From: a virus
Strand: one strand, 5' to 3'
IMG/VR virus record: IMGVR_UViG_3300030108_005477
Coordinates: 1 to 31,382 of that record
Length of the DNA stretch: 31,382 nucleotides
Shown: positions 6,564 to 14,714 of the stretch, piece after piece
Position numbering within the stretch: the first letter of the stretch is position 1
Layout: every line of letters begins with the position of its first letter
The notes under the pieces: model-generated
What the model was told of the DNA's origin: nothing
Database searches by the model: none
Seen by the model: only the letters and a program-made list of their open reading frames with translations
Translations under genes and position numbers: made by a program

Positions 6564-8034
6564 GGCCTCTTTCAAAGACTTTGATATACTCAGTAACGCT
6601 GATCAAGCAGAGGCCTTAGCTCTCCTTCAAAAATACGACCAATTAGAAAAACAAGAAAGTTGTCAGGCAGACTTCCTTGCATTCGTCAAAAGCCAGTGGC
6701 CTGACTTTGTTCAGGGCCGACACCACAAGATAATCGGACAAAAATTCAACGATATTGCACGAGGGAAACTGAAGCGTCTCATCGTTTGTTTGCCACCCAG
6801 GCACACAAAATCTGAGTTTGCGAGCACTTTTTTCCCGGCATGGATGATGGGACTCCGATCGAATCTGAAAATCATACAAACTACTCACACTGCAGAGCTT
6901 GCGGTGCGTTTCGGACGCAGGGTTAGGAACATAATCGATTCCTCTGAGTATCAAGAAGTGTTCCCGGACTTGAAGCTTGAGGCTGATAATAAAAGCGCCG
7001 GCCGCTGGACGACAAACGGTGGGGGTGAAAGTTTCTATGCAGGAGTTGGCGGGGCTATCACCGGTCGAGGTGCAGACCTGCTCATAATTGATGACCCGGT
7101 GTCTGAGCAAGACGCTTTAAGCCCGACTGCTATGGATGGTGTTTATGAGTGGTACACCTCTGGCCCTCGTCAAAGATTGCAGCCGGGAGGCATCATCGTA
7201 ATCGTGATGACTCGTTGGTCGACCAAAGATCTTGTAGGCAAGGTGCTGAAAAAGCAGGGCGATGAGCATGCGGACCAGTGGGACGTGATCGAATTTCCAG
7301 CGATAATGCCGGAGTCGAATACGCCGCTTTGGCCTGAGTTTTGGAAAAAAGAGGAGTTGCTTTCAGTCAAAGCCTCTTTGCCCGTTTCAAAATGGAACGC
7401 GCAGTGGATGCAAAACCCAACTGCAGAAGAAGGGTCCATCGTGAAGCGCGAATGGTGGAGACACTGGGAGCGGGAAGATGTGCCAGCTTATTCCTACGTA
7501 ATCCAATCTTATGACACAGCATTTTCGAAAAAAGAAACTGCGGACTACAGTGCAATCACAACCTGGGCAGTTTTTCAGCACAATGATATCGAGCAAATAA
7601 TTCTCTTAGACGCAAAGCGCGTGCGTTTGGACTTTCCAGAACTCAAAAGGCTAGCATGGGAGGAGTACAAATATTGGGAGCCAGACTGCGTTCTGATAGA
7701 GGCAAAGGCCAGTGGGACGCCATTGACGCAGGAATTACGCCGGATGGGGATCCCAGTCACTGCATATACACCGTCTCGCGGGCAAGATAAGATCGCTCGA
7801 ATGAATAGCGTCGCACCGATATTCGAAAGTGGTATGGTCTGGGCGCCTGAAGCTCCGTTTGCAGAAGAAGTAATCGAAGAAATGGCTAGTTTCCCTTACG
7901 GGGACCATGACGATTATTGCGACTCGGCAACGATGGCGCTCATGAGATTTCGGCAAGGTGGTTTTTTGAACCTTGAAGGCGACTACGTAGAAGAAATCAC
8001 ACCGCTTCGCAGGGATAGGAAGGTTTATTACTGA
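6556..8034 (+). CDS. terL: Terminase large subunit
   Basis: This is the packaging motor ATPase and nuclease, which pumps DNA through the portal into the prohead and cuts it. The N-terminal ATPase has a variant Walker A at about residues 79-86 (LPPRHTKS), Walker B at 175-181 (LLIIDDP) and a coupling motif TRW (219-221). The C-terminal RNase-H-like nuclease shows acidic residues Asp320 (SYDTAF), Glu382 (LIEAKAS) and Asp456 (HDDYCDS). The length of 492 residues is normal. ATG 6556 was chosen over GTG 6541 because it has ggga upstream and gives a natural N-terminus. No small terminase subunit is recognisable nearby. The stop overlaps the portal start (TGATG). Confidence 0.96.
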   Translation: MSEASFKDFDILSNADQAEALALLQKYDQLEKQESCQADFLAFVKSQWPDFVQGRHHKIIGQKFNDIARGKLKRLIVCLPPRHTKSEFASTFFPAWMMGLRSNLKIIQTTHTAELAVRFGRRVRNIIDSSEYQEVFPDLKLEADNKSAGRWTTNGGGESFYAGVGGAITGRGADLLIIDDPVSEQDALSPTAMDGVYEWYTSGPRQRLQPGGIIVIVMTRWSTKDLVGKVLKKQGDEHADQWDVIEFPAIMPESNTPLWPEFWKKEELLSVKASLPVSKWNAQWMQNPTAEEGSIVKREWWRHWEREDVPAYSYVIQSYDTAFSKKETADYSAITTWAVFQHNDIEQIILLDAKRVRLDFPELKRLAWEEYKYWEPDCVLIEAKASGTPLTQELRRMGIPVTAYTPSRGQDKIARMNSVAPIFESGMVWAPEAPFAEEVIEEMASFPYGDHDDYCDSATMALMRFRQGGFLNLEGDYVEEITPLRRDRKVYY

Positions 8035-10538
8035 TGATCGAACGAAGAGACCAGCAGGCAGGCACTGCAGAAGACCCGGATATTGTAAACTTAGGCAACC
8101 AAGTAGAAATTATCCCTGAGCCCTCCAGGTCAGACCAAATACGCGAAGCTGCTCAAATATTGGTCGTCGAAGAAGACCTCTTACTAGACGAAGACGAGGA
8201 AGCTTTACCGGTCGAAGCCGGAGACTTCAATGAGAATCTTGCAGAAAAATTAGACCGGGGCGAGCTCGGCTCCCTGGCAAGCGACGTGCTTGCGTCCATA
8301 AAATCAGATAAAGACAGTCGCAGTGAATGGGAAAAAACATACACCGACGGTTTGAAATATCTGGGTATGAAGTTTGATGAATCGAGGTCCAATCCTTTCC
8401 AGGGCTCTACAGGTGTCATTCACCCGATTTTGGCCGAAGCGGTTACGCAGTTCCAGGCTCAAGCGTACAAGGAAATGCTGCCACCTAGAGGCCCGGTGAA
8501 GACGGAGATAGTTGGGGCTCGCACGCCAGAAACCGAGATGCAAGCGGAAAGGGTTCAGGAGTTCATGAATTACTATGTCATGAACGTCATGCCTGAGTTT
8601 GACCCTGAGCTCGATATGCTGCTTTTTTATCTTCCCTTGGCCGGCTCAGCCTTCAAAAAAATATATTTCGATGCGGCCTTGAACCGAGCAATGAGCAAAT
8701 TTGTAGAGCCGCAGGATTTAATCGTGCCTTATGAGGCGACTGATCTTTTCAGTGCAGAAAGAGTAACTCACGTCCTTTCGATGTCGAAAAACGAAATACG
8801 AAAGCAACAACTAGTAGGGTTTTACGCTGACATTGAGCTCAAAGGAGCCTCTTATCACGTCTCGCGAGATGAGATAGAGGAAGAGATTGATGAAATCGAA
8901 GGCCAAAGCCCGGGGTATCAAGAGGATCGTGACAGAACAGTCTATGAGATCCACACAATTTTGGATTTGCCCGGTTATGAGGACACAGGTGCAGACGGCC
9001 AGCCGACCGGTCTGAAGTTGCCCTACATCGTGACAATAGACGAACCAAGTCAGCAAGTTTTGGCGATACGCAGAAACTATTTAGAGGATGATCCCCTCAA
9101 ACAAAAAATTAACTACTTTGTGCAATATAAGTTTTTGCCGGGACTCGGATTCTATGGTTTAGGCCTATCTCACATGATTGGTGGTTTGGCGAAAGCAAGC
9201 ACCAGTATTCTGAGGCAGTTGATTGACGCCGGGACTCTCGCCAACCTGCCTGCAGGTTTTAAAGCGAGAGGTATGCGGATCCGAGACGAAGATGACCCGC
9301 TTCAACCGGGTGAGTTTCGAGATATTGACACGACTGGCGCGTCTTTAAGGGAGAACCTTATACCCCTGCCAATTAAAGAACCTAGCAATGTGCTTATGCA
9401 GCTGCTTGGATTGTTGGTCGAATCAGGCAAACGATTTGCTTCGATTGCGGACATGAATGTTGGAGATATGAACGCCGCCATGCCCGTAGGCACGACGGTC
9501 GCGCTCTTGGAGCGGGGGACCAAGGTCATGTCGGCGATCCATAAGCGCCTGCATTATTCGCAAAAAGTAGAGTTTCAGTTGTTGGCCAAGGTCTTCGCCG
9601 ATTACCTGCCACCAGTCTATCCCTATCAGACAGGTTCCGGTCCTCAGGAGGTAAAAGCGCAAGACTTTGACGGGCGAGTAGACGTTATTCCCGTCAGTGA
9701 TCCAAATATTTTCAGTCAGTCTCAACGGATCACTATGGCCCAAGAGCTGCTGACGATGGTTCAGTCTAACCCAGAGATTCATGGGCCTAGCGGTATTTAT
9801 GAAGCGTACCGGCGAATGTATGCGGCTCTGGGCGTGGATAACATAGACTCACTGCTGCAACCGCCGCAAGAGCCACCACCGCCGATGCCGATCGATGCGG
9901 GTTTAGAAAACAGTGGTCTGATGATGGGCCAGCCCGCCCTGGCGTTTGAGCAACAAAACCACCAGGCTCATATAGACGCGCACAGGTCGCTCTTCCTCAC
10001 CGAAAATGTCAAAACTAACCCAGCTTTGCAGGGCGTGATCATTGCTCACATGATGCAACATTTGCAGTTTTTGTCTGCGCAATTGGCCCAAGAGCAGATT
10101 CCTGCAGAGGTCACTCAACAAATGACGGAAATATCCTCTGCGATGCAACAAGGCGCGATTCCGCCCGCGGAGGGTCAGGCCGTAATGTCTGAGCTGCAAA
10201 TGATTGCGGAGCAGTTTTCTGCACCAATTCTGGCTCAGCTGACTCAAGAATTGTTTTTGAGTATCGGGCAGGGCTCAGAGGAGGACCCTTTAGTTGCGAT
10301 ACGTCAACAAGAGCTGGATCTACGAGCACAAGAGCTGCAGTCGGAGCAGAATCAGTTCGCCGCGAAAGAGCAGCAGCGCCGTAACGAGAAAACCTTGGAA
10401 GCCGAAATTGCTAAACAGCGTATAGAAACGCAAAAAGAGGTTGCCGATGATAAGCTAGACCTAGCTTTGCGGCGACTTCAACAGCAGGCTGATCTTAAAA
10501 TTACAGAATTGAACGCAAAGTTCGGAGGGCAACGATGA
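8034..10538 (+). CDS. Portal protein, P22-like long type
   Basis: This 834-residue protein forms the ring at one head vertex through which DNA enters and leaves. The order directly after terL, the length and the sequence character (RSEWEKTYTDGLKYLGMKFD, NPFQGSTGVIHPILAEAV, AGSAFKKIYFD) fit the large P22-type portals. Residues about 1-70 are acidic. The central region is mixed alpha/beta and includes DMNVGDMNAAMPVGTTVALL, likely part of the stem and crown. From about residue 690 the chain is Gln/Ala/Glu-rich and helical (RQQELDLRAQELQSEQNQF), matching the extended barrel of P22-like portals. I infer a podovirus-type head-tail junction from this and the gp10-like tail gene. Confidence 0.9.
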   Translation: MIERRDQQAGTAEDPDIVNLGNQVEIIPEPSRSDQIREAAQILVVEEDLLLDEDEEALPVEAGDFNENLAEKLDRGELGSLASDVLASIKSDKDSRSEWEKTYTDGLKYLGMKFDESRSNPFQGSTGVIHPILAEAVTQFQAQAYKEMLPPRGPVKTEIVGARTPETEMQAERVQEFMNYYVMNVMPEFDPELDMLLFYLPLAGSAFKKIYFDAALNRAMSKFVEPQDLIVPYEATDLFSAERVTHVLSMSKNEIRKQQLVGFYADIELKGASYHVSRDEIEEEIDEIEGQSPGYQEDRDRTVYEIHTILDLPGYEDTGADGQPTGLKLPYIVTIDEPSQQVLAIRRNYLEDDPLKQKINYFVQYKFLPGLGFYGLGLSHMIGGLAKASTSILRQLIDAGTLANLPAGFKARGMRIRDEDDPLQPGEFRDIDTTGASLRENLIPLPIKEPSNVLMQLLGLLVESGKRFASIADMNVGDMNAAMPVGTTVALLERGTKVMSAIHKRLHYSQKVEFQLLAKVFADYLPPVYPYQTGSGPQEVKAQDFDGRVDVIPVSDPNIFSQSQRITMAQELLTMVQSNPEIHGPSGIYEAYRRMYAALGVDNIDSLLQPPQEPPPPMPIDAGLENSGLMMGQPALAFEQQNHQAHIDAHRSLFLTENVKTNPALQGVIIAHMMQHLQFLSAQLAQEQIPAEVTQQMTEISSAMQQGAIPPAEGQAVMSELQMIAEQFSAPILAQLTQELFLSIGQGSEEDPLVAIRQQELDLRAQELQSEQNQFAAKEQQRRNEKTLEAEIAKQRIETQKEVADDKLDLALRRLQQQADLKITELNAKFGGQR

Positions 10539-10831
10539 CGACTAGCTACGTCAAAGACATGCAGCAAAAGCTTAAGCAGGCGAAATACATCGCTAGAGCT
10601 GCAGAAAAAATTGCTGCAGACACGGCAGCGGTGGAAAAAGAGGCAAAAAGATTAGCAAGTATGGCTCGGATAGAGGAAAAGCTCGCGAGGATAGAGGGGA
10701 GAATTCTGGCCACTCCAGAGCTTCAGCCACCGGCTCAAGCTCAGGCTGAAAGCACTGAGACAGTTACCTCGACAAAAACACCACCCAAGAAAAAAGCAAA
10801 AGCAAAAAAAGCGCCAGCAAAAAGGAAGTAA
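10535..10831 (+). CDS. Small helical protein with a Lys/Ala-rich tail
   Basis: This 98-residue protein starts with an ATGA overlap on the portal gene. Residues 1-60 are a continuous charged helix (KLKQAKYIARAAEKIAADTA, then RIEEKLARIEGRIL). After a Pro/Ala/Gln/Thr linker, the last 16 residues are PPKKKAKAKKAPAKRK, which resembles the basic tails of histone H1-like proteins. The tail probably binds nucleic acid or an acidic protein surface. Whether it is packaged in the head is unknown. I do not recognise a named family. Confidence 0.65.
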   Translation: MTTSYVKDMQQKLKQAKYIARAAEKIAADTAAVEKEAKRLASMARIEEKLARIEGRILATPELQPPAQAQAESTETVTSTKTPPKKKAKAKKAPAKRK

Positions 10832-10832
10832 A

Positions 10833-11042
10833 ATGCCTTTGAAGAAAGGGAAGAGTAACAAAGTGATAGGAGCAAACATTCGCATGTTGAAAAAAGAAGG
10901 GAAGCCGCAAAAACAAGCTGTGGCGATAGCGATGAAAACAGCGAAAAGCATGAAAGACGGTGGCGCCGTACGCAGGGTGAAAAAAACCGTGAGAGGCGGA
11001 GGAGCAGCTACCAAGGGCTTGCAGTTTTATGAGATCGACTGA
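10833..11042 (+). CDS. Small basic protein with KGKSNKVIGANI start and RGGGA C-terminal motif
   Basis: This 69-residue protein begins MPLKKGKSNKVIGANIRMLK, followed by KEGKPQKQAVAIAMKTA, a start that I recall from many phage small proteins of unknown function. The C-terminal part reads MKDGGAVRRVKKTVRGGGAA then TKGLQFYEID. The K-x-G-G-x-V ... R-G-x-G-A pattern is shared with the proteins at 18085 and 18449. It is strongly basic, so nucleic acid contact is plausible. A clear aaaggaag ribosome site precedes the ATG. It overlaps the next start by one base (TGATG). Confidence 0.7.
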   Translation: MPLKKGKSNKVIGANIRMLKKEGKPQKQAVAIAMKTAKSMKDGGAVRRVKKTVRGGGAATKGLQFYEID

Positions 11043-11230
11043 TGGACGATATTGATCTCGCGATGAAGCTTAAGGATGTCATTGCAGATCGACGAGAGAT
11101 GATTCGCGTAACGATGATGGACGGGTTGCTAAAAAGTGTGGAACATTATAAAAACTTGCAAGGTGAATTGACTGCGCTAAACTTAATTGAGTCCGAAATA
11201 TCCAACCACTTCAAGGATCACAAGTTATGA
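11042..11230 (+). CDS. Small helical protein of unknown function
   Basis: This 62-residue protein appears all-helical (LKDVIADRREMIRVTMMDGL, then VEHYKNLQGELTALNLIESE), with charge spacing compatible with a short helical hairpin or coiled-coil dimer. It starts at the TGATG overlap with the preceding gene and ends overlapping the co-chaperonin start by 4 bases. No domain is recognised. Its tight coupling to the co-chaperonin and scaffold genes puts it in the head-assembly group. Confidence 0.65.
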   Translation: MDDIDLAMKLKDVIADRREMIRVTMMDGLLKSVEHYKNLQGELTALNLIESEISNHFKDHKL

Positions 11231-11646
11231 GCAAAGTCACGGTTCGAGGCGCGTATGTTGACGATGCTGATCGATGGCTTAATCCAGATCTGATAGACGC
11301 ATCGACGCTTGAGAGGATGCCTCAACCAACCAGCTGGCGAATGCTAGTGCTCCCATTTAAAGGCAGAGCAACCAGCAAAGGTGGAATCGTGCTCACAAAA
11401 GAAACCCTGGACCGTGAAGCTCTGGCAACCGTTGTCGCGAGGGTGCTGAAACAAGGACCATTGTGCTATAACGACAAGACCAAATACGGGGCAGAGCCTT
11501 GGTGTAAAGAGGGCGATTGGGTTTTGATTGGTAGATATTCTGGGTGTCGATTTATGCTGGAGGACGGCGAAGAGGTGCGAATAATAAATGACGACGAGGT
11601 CATTGCTACCATCCTACAACCTGACGATATTGTGAGTTTTGCATGA
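11227..11646 (+). CDS. GroES-like co-chaperonin (Cpn10)
   Basis: This protein would cap the host GroEL ring so that phage proteins, classically the capsid protein, can fold. Residues about 37-139 match the Cpn10 fold: WRMLVLPFKGRATSKGGIVLT, then VVARVLKQGP, WCKEGDWVLIGRYSGCRF and EEVRIINDDEVIATI. The GGIVLT at residues 52-57 is the GroEL-binding mobile loop, and Ile54-Val55-Leu56 match the contact tripeptide of bacterial GroES. Compared with GroES (about 97 residues) it has an extra N-terminal arm of roughly 35 residues. Its place directly before the scaffold and capsid genes supports capsid folding as its job, as with T4 gp31 (known biology); the target here is inferred. Confidence 0.88.
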   Translation: MSKVTVRGAYVDDADRWLNPDLIDASTLERMPQPTSWRMLVLPFKGRATSKGGIVLTKETLDREALATVVARVLKQGPLCYNDKTKYGAEPWCKEGDWVLIGRYSGCRFMLEDGEEVRIINDDEVIATILQPDDIVSFA

Positions 11647-12587
11647 TAGAAAAACGAGAGGCAGAAATAGAGACGGAGTCTGAAGACCTGCAGATACAGG
11701 TGATGGACGATCCTGTAGAAGAGACGGCGGCACAGACCGCTCCCGACGATGAGCTCGAAAATTACACCAAATCTGTTTCGAAGCGCATCAACAAACTCAA
11801 CGCTAAAACGCGACAAGCTGAAGAACGTGCCCAACAAATGGAGCGTTTGGCGATGCAGAAAGAGCAGGAGCTCCAACAGTATCGACAAATAACGCAACAA
11901 CAAGAAGTGACTGTCCTCCAAAAAGAGGAAGAAGCTTTAGTTTCGAAGCAAGCACAAGTTGACGACATATATCGAAAAGCGGTCGAGGCGGGAGATCCCG
12001 ATTTGATGTCGAAGGCTGACACGTTGAAGAACGATATAGCCATCGAAAAAGAAAAATTACGTGTCGCAAAAAATAGGCAAGCCCAAACGCCGCAAGCACA
12101 AAACGTGCAACAGCAGACTTCAGAGGAGCCGCCTGCCGTACCCGTTCCTGACCCGACTCCTGAGGCCCAGTCTTGGCACAAGCAAAATCCCTGGTATGGG
12201 GACACAGAAAACGAACAAAACCTCGAGGCCACTCAATACGCGTACTTCACGCATTACAATTTGATCAACGAGGGCTACGAGCCAGACTCAGACGAATACT
12301 ACGACGCTCTAGATTCTCGAGTGCGTAGAGTTTATCCTGATCTCACATCTGCGGAAGTGGATGAAGACCAAGATGCCAATCAAAGTGGAGCGCGACCCCC
12401 CGTGCAAAGAGTCGCCCCCACCACGGCAAGTGGTAGGCAAAAAACACGAGAACGGGACGGAGTGACCTTTACAAAATCGGAAGTAGCAAGGCTCCGCGGT
12501 CTCAAGCCACACAACATGACAGAGGAGCAATGGCTCGTCAGTGTGGCGAAAGAAAAAAAGAAAATCGCGGCTAGAGAGGCAAGCTAA
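11643..12587 (+). CDS. Head scaffolding protein
   Basis: This 314-residue protein is the likely internal scaffold that directs prohead assembly. It has an acidic N-terminus, a long coiled-coil segment at about residues 40-150 (Gln/Glu/Lys-rich, for example QQMERLAMQKEQELQQYRQI), and a Pro/Gln linker. A conserved-looking block follows at about 178-235 (SWHKQNPWYGDTENEQN, YEPDSDEYYDALDSRVRRVY). The basic C-terminal helix (TEEQWLVSVAKEKKKIAARE) matches the capsid-binding end of known scaffolds. It has no cysteines. The position between co-chaperonin and capsid genes supports the call. It starts with an ATGA overlap. Confidence 0.8.
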   Translation: MIEKREAEIETESEDLQIQVMDDPVEETAAQTAPDDELENYTKSVSKRINKLNAKTRQAEERAQQMERLAMQKEQELQQYRQITQQQEVTVLQKEEEALVSKQAQVDDIYRKAVEAGDPDLMSKADTLKNDIAIEKEKLRVAKNRQAQTPQAQNVQQQTSEEPPAVPVPDPTPEAQSWHKQNPWYGDTENEQNLEATQYAYFTHYNLINEGYEPDSDEYYDALDSRVRRVYPDLTSAEVDEDQDANQSGARPPVQRVAPTTASGRQKTRERDGVTFTKSEVARLRGLKPHNMTEEQWLVSVAKEKKKIAAREAS

Positions 12588-13066
12588 TGACAGAAAGTAA
12601 AGCAACTGCACGTTCATCGCGTGAAAGCGGAGCGCACGATAAACAGGCTCGAAAACGACAATGGCTCGAGACGCGAAAGCTTGAGGCGCCTCCACCACCA
12701 CCAGGTTATACCTACAGGTGGATCAGGGAGTCCATGTTAGGCACTGAAGACCGTTCCAACGTATCCAGACGGGTCCGCGAGGGATGGGAGTTGGTGCGAG
12801 CGGAAGAGTTGCCACCCGATTGGGCGGACACTTTGCCAACAATGGACAAGGACGGCAGGCATAGCGGAGTCATTTACAACGAGGGACTTTTGCTTGCGAA
12901 AATACCTACAGAAATCGTAAGTCAACGCAACGAACATTATTCAGCGAAAACCCAGGACGCGAAAGACGCCTTGGATAACACCATGTTTAATGAAACGCGC
13001 GGTGACGCGAGATATGTCAAGTATGATCCGCAAAGGGACTCTCGAGTAACCTTTGGCAAACAATAA
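12587..13066 (+). CDS. Conserved unknown protein of the head gene cluster
   Basis: This 159-residue protein lies between scaffold and decoration genes and overlaps the scaffold stop by one base (TAATG). Residues about 1-30 are basic and probably flexible. The core includes PPPPPGYTYRWIRESMLG, then DRSNVSRRVREGWELVRAEE, which I remember as conserved in marine phage head clusters. The rest is soluble with an ending DARYVKYDPQRDSRVTFGKQ. There is no membrane segment or enzyme motif. It is probably an assembly or minor head protein, but this rests on position alone. Confidence 0.7.
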   Translation: MTESKATARSSRESGAHDKQARKRQWLETRKLEAPPPPPGYTYRWIRESMLGTEDRSNVSRRVREGWELVRAEELPPDWADTLPTMDKDGRHSGVIYNEGLLLAKIPTEIVSQRNEHYSAKTQDAKDALDNTMFNETRGDARYVKYDPQRDSRVTFGKQ

Positions 13067-13080
13067 ATGGAGACTAAAGC

Positions 13081-13668
13081 ATGGCTAATAAAGATGCCGC
13101 GTTTGGTTTGAAACCCGCCCGCATGATGGGTGGTTCTCCGTACTCAGGTGGCCAATCTCGTTATCGAATCGCGAATAACCAGTCGGGTGCAATCTTCCAG
13201 GGCGACCTGGTCAAGCAACTGACTGCAGGCGTTATCGGTCGAGCGGCTGCTTCTAGCACGGTTCCCGTCGTTGGCGTATTCAACGGCGTTCAATACACCG
13301 ATCCCACTACTGGTGAACAGGTGTTCAAAAACTTCTATCCCGGCTCAGTGGCCGCAGCAGACATCATCGCTTTTGTAATCGATGATCCTGATGTGGTTTT
13401 CGAAGTGCAGGCAGATGACACCTTCCCCGTAGCAGATTTGTTCGGCAATTTTGACATTGTAGATCAATCTACGACCGGGGACACCGCATCTGGCCGCTCG
13501 AACGTCGAGCTTGATGTGACTACTGGCGCCACGACCACGACGTTACCGCTCAAGGCCCTTGACATTAGCCAGGATCCCGATAATTCAGACGTAGCAAGCG
13601 CAAACACAAACGTGATGGTGGTGATTCAGAACCACATCATGGGTGTGAAAGGCGCTGGCTTGGCATAG
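13081..13668 (+). CDS. Putative head decoration/stabilisation protein
   Basis: This 195-residue protein is beta-rich and begins MANKDAAFGLKPARMMGGSP, a start shared by many phage proteins encoded just before the capsid gene. It contains PVVGVFNGVQYTDPTTGEQV, FYPGSVAAADIIAFVIDDP and VVFEVQADDTFP, and it ends with a strand segment (NTNVMVVIQNHIMGVKGAG). This fits a small beta-barrel cement protein on the outer capsid. A ggag ribosome site lies about 9 bases upstream of the ATG. The gene has its own short leader and directly precedes the capsid gene, as decoration genes often do. Confidence 0.65.
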   Translation: MANKDAAFGLKPARMMGGSPYSGGQSRYRIANNQSGAIFQGDLVKQLTAGVIGRAAASSTVPVVGVFNGVQYTDPTTGEQVFKNFYPGSVAAADIIAFVIDDPDVVFEVQADDTFPVADLFGNFDIVDQSTTGDTASGRSNVELDVTTGATTTTLPLKALDISQDPDNSDVASANTNVMVVIQNHIMGVKGAGLA

Positions 13669-13679
13669 GAGATTAACAG

Positions 13680-14597
13680 ATGGCAATTTCTCGCGCACAA
13701 TTAGCGAAAGAACTCGAGCCAGGCCTGAACTCCTTGTTCGGCATGAGCTACGATTCTTACGACAGAGAGTATGAAGAAATATACGCGATTGAAGACAGCC
13801 AGAGAGCCTTCGAAGAAGAGGTGCTCATAACTGGATTCGGCTCAGCTCCAGTGAAAACTGAGGGTCAGGGCGTAGTCTTCGATTCGGCTTCAGAGTCTTT
13901 TTCAGCTCGATATACCCACGATACGATATCGTTAGCTTTTGCACTTACCGAGGAGGCCGTCGAGGATAACCTCTACGACTCGTTGGGCAAGAGGTATGTA
14001 AAAGCACTGGCTCGATCGATGGCTAACACCAAGGAGGTGAAGGGAAGCGATGTGCTCAACAACGCTTTTTCCTCGAGCTTTACAGGTGGCGATGGCGTCT
14101 CGCTGATCAACACTGCCCACCCATTGGCAGGTGGTGGCACCGCAGCGAATCGTGCTACGACTATGGCGGATCTAAACGAGACCTCCTTAGAGGATTCGTT
14201 GATCGACATATCCACCTTTACGGACGATCGTGGACTGACAATCTCAGTCCAAGCAACGAAACTGGTGATTCCACCGCAGCTCGTTTTTGTCGCTGACCGC
14301 ATCTTGAACTCAACTCTGCGTTCGGGAACGGCCGATAACGATATAAATGCGTTGAGGAATACGGGGGTTTTGCCACAGGGCTACACCGTGAATCATTATC
14401 TGAATGATCCCGATGCATACTTCATCTTGACCAGCGTCACAGAGGCTGGTGAGGGCCTGAAGATGTTCCAGCGTTCGCCGATGGAAACTAGCATGGAACC
14501 TGACTTTACAACAGGTAACATCAGGTATAAGGCGCGCGAACGATATTCATTCGGGTTCTCCGACTGGAGGGGCATTTACGGGTCCCAAGGGGCTTAA
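13680..14597 (+). CDS. Major capsid protein (Mu gpT-like, HK97 fold)
   Basis: This 305-residue protein is the main head shell subunit. Features that fit the Mu gpT-type major head family are FEEEVLITGFGSAPVKTEGQ near residues 44-63, the central TAHPLAGGGTAANR (145-158), PPQLVFVADRILNSTLRSG, the ending VRAR-like KARERYSFGFSDWRGIYGSQ and an overall length of about 300. The gene has an aggag ribosome site and is followed within 20 bases by a strong terminator, as expected for the most highly expressed late gene. No protease gene is recognised beside it. The N-terminal MAISRAQ is repeated in the protein at 28645. Confidence 0.9.
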   Translation: MAISRAQLAKELEPGLNSLFGMSYDSYDREYEEIYAIEDSQRAFEEEVLITGFGSAPVKTEGQGVVFDSASESFSARYTHDTISLAFALTEEAVEDNLYDSLGKRYVKALARSMANTKEVKGSDVLNNAFSSSFTGGDGVSLINTAHPLAGGGTAANRATTMADLNETSLEDSLIDISTFTDDRGLTISVQATKLVIPPQLVFVADRILNSTLRSGTADNDINALRNTGVLPQGYTVNHYLNDPDAYFILTSVTEAGEGLKMFQRSPMETSMEPDFTTGNIRYKARERYSFGFSDWRGIYGSQGA

Positions 14598-14613
14598 ATG
14601 CTCTAGCGATAAG

Positions 14614-14637
14614 AGGGGGTTTCGGCCCCCTTTTTTT
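14614..14637 (+). terminator. Rho-independent terminator after the capsid gene
   Basis: A six-base-pair stem, AGGGGG (14614-14619) with CCCCCT (14626-14631), has a TTTCGG loop and is followed by seven T residues in all (14631-14637). It starts 17 bases after the capsid stop. It would end or reduce transcription after the capsid gene, so the capsid module and the downstream tail module can differ in dose. Confidence 0.9.
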
Positions 14638-14672
14638 GTGCTTCTTATTACCCTACACTCAATTTGTCTATG

Positions 14673-14693
14673 GCAATCAGATGGTCTGATTGC
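14673..14693 (+). promoter_or_regulatory. Perfect 9-bp inverted repeat upstream of the structural gene at 14715
   Basis: GCAATCAGA (14673-14681) and TCTGATTGC (14685-14693) are exact reverse complements around a TGG centre. There is no T-tract after it, so it is not a terminator. It lies 36 bases after the terminator and ends 21 bases before the ATG, with the gaggag ribosome site at 14703-14708. It could be an operator or an RNA hairpin that affects translation or mRNA stability. I see no convincing sigma-70 boxes in the 14638-14714 leader; a phage-specific promoter there is possible. Confidence 0.55.
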
Positions 14694-14714
14694 TGGTTCA
14701 ATGAGGAGAACTGT

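Noticed and set aside
6643-7110. 155-residue minus-strand frame opposite terL
   Set aside because: terL codes in this stretch with clear motifs; the reverse frame shows no domain and no upstream ribosome site.
14638-14672. Sigma-70 promoter in the leader after the terminator
   Set aside because: No pair of -35 and -10 boxes with 16-18 base spacing is convincing; a phage-type promoter cannot be excluded.
14664-14714. Upstream TTG start for the protein at 14715
   Set aside because: It would translate through the inverted repeat, and ATG 14715 has a good gaggag ribosome site.
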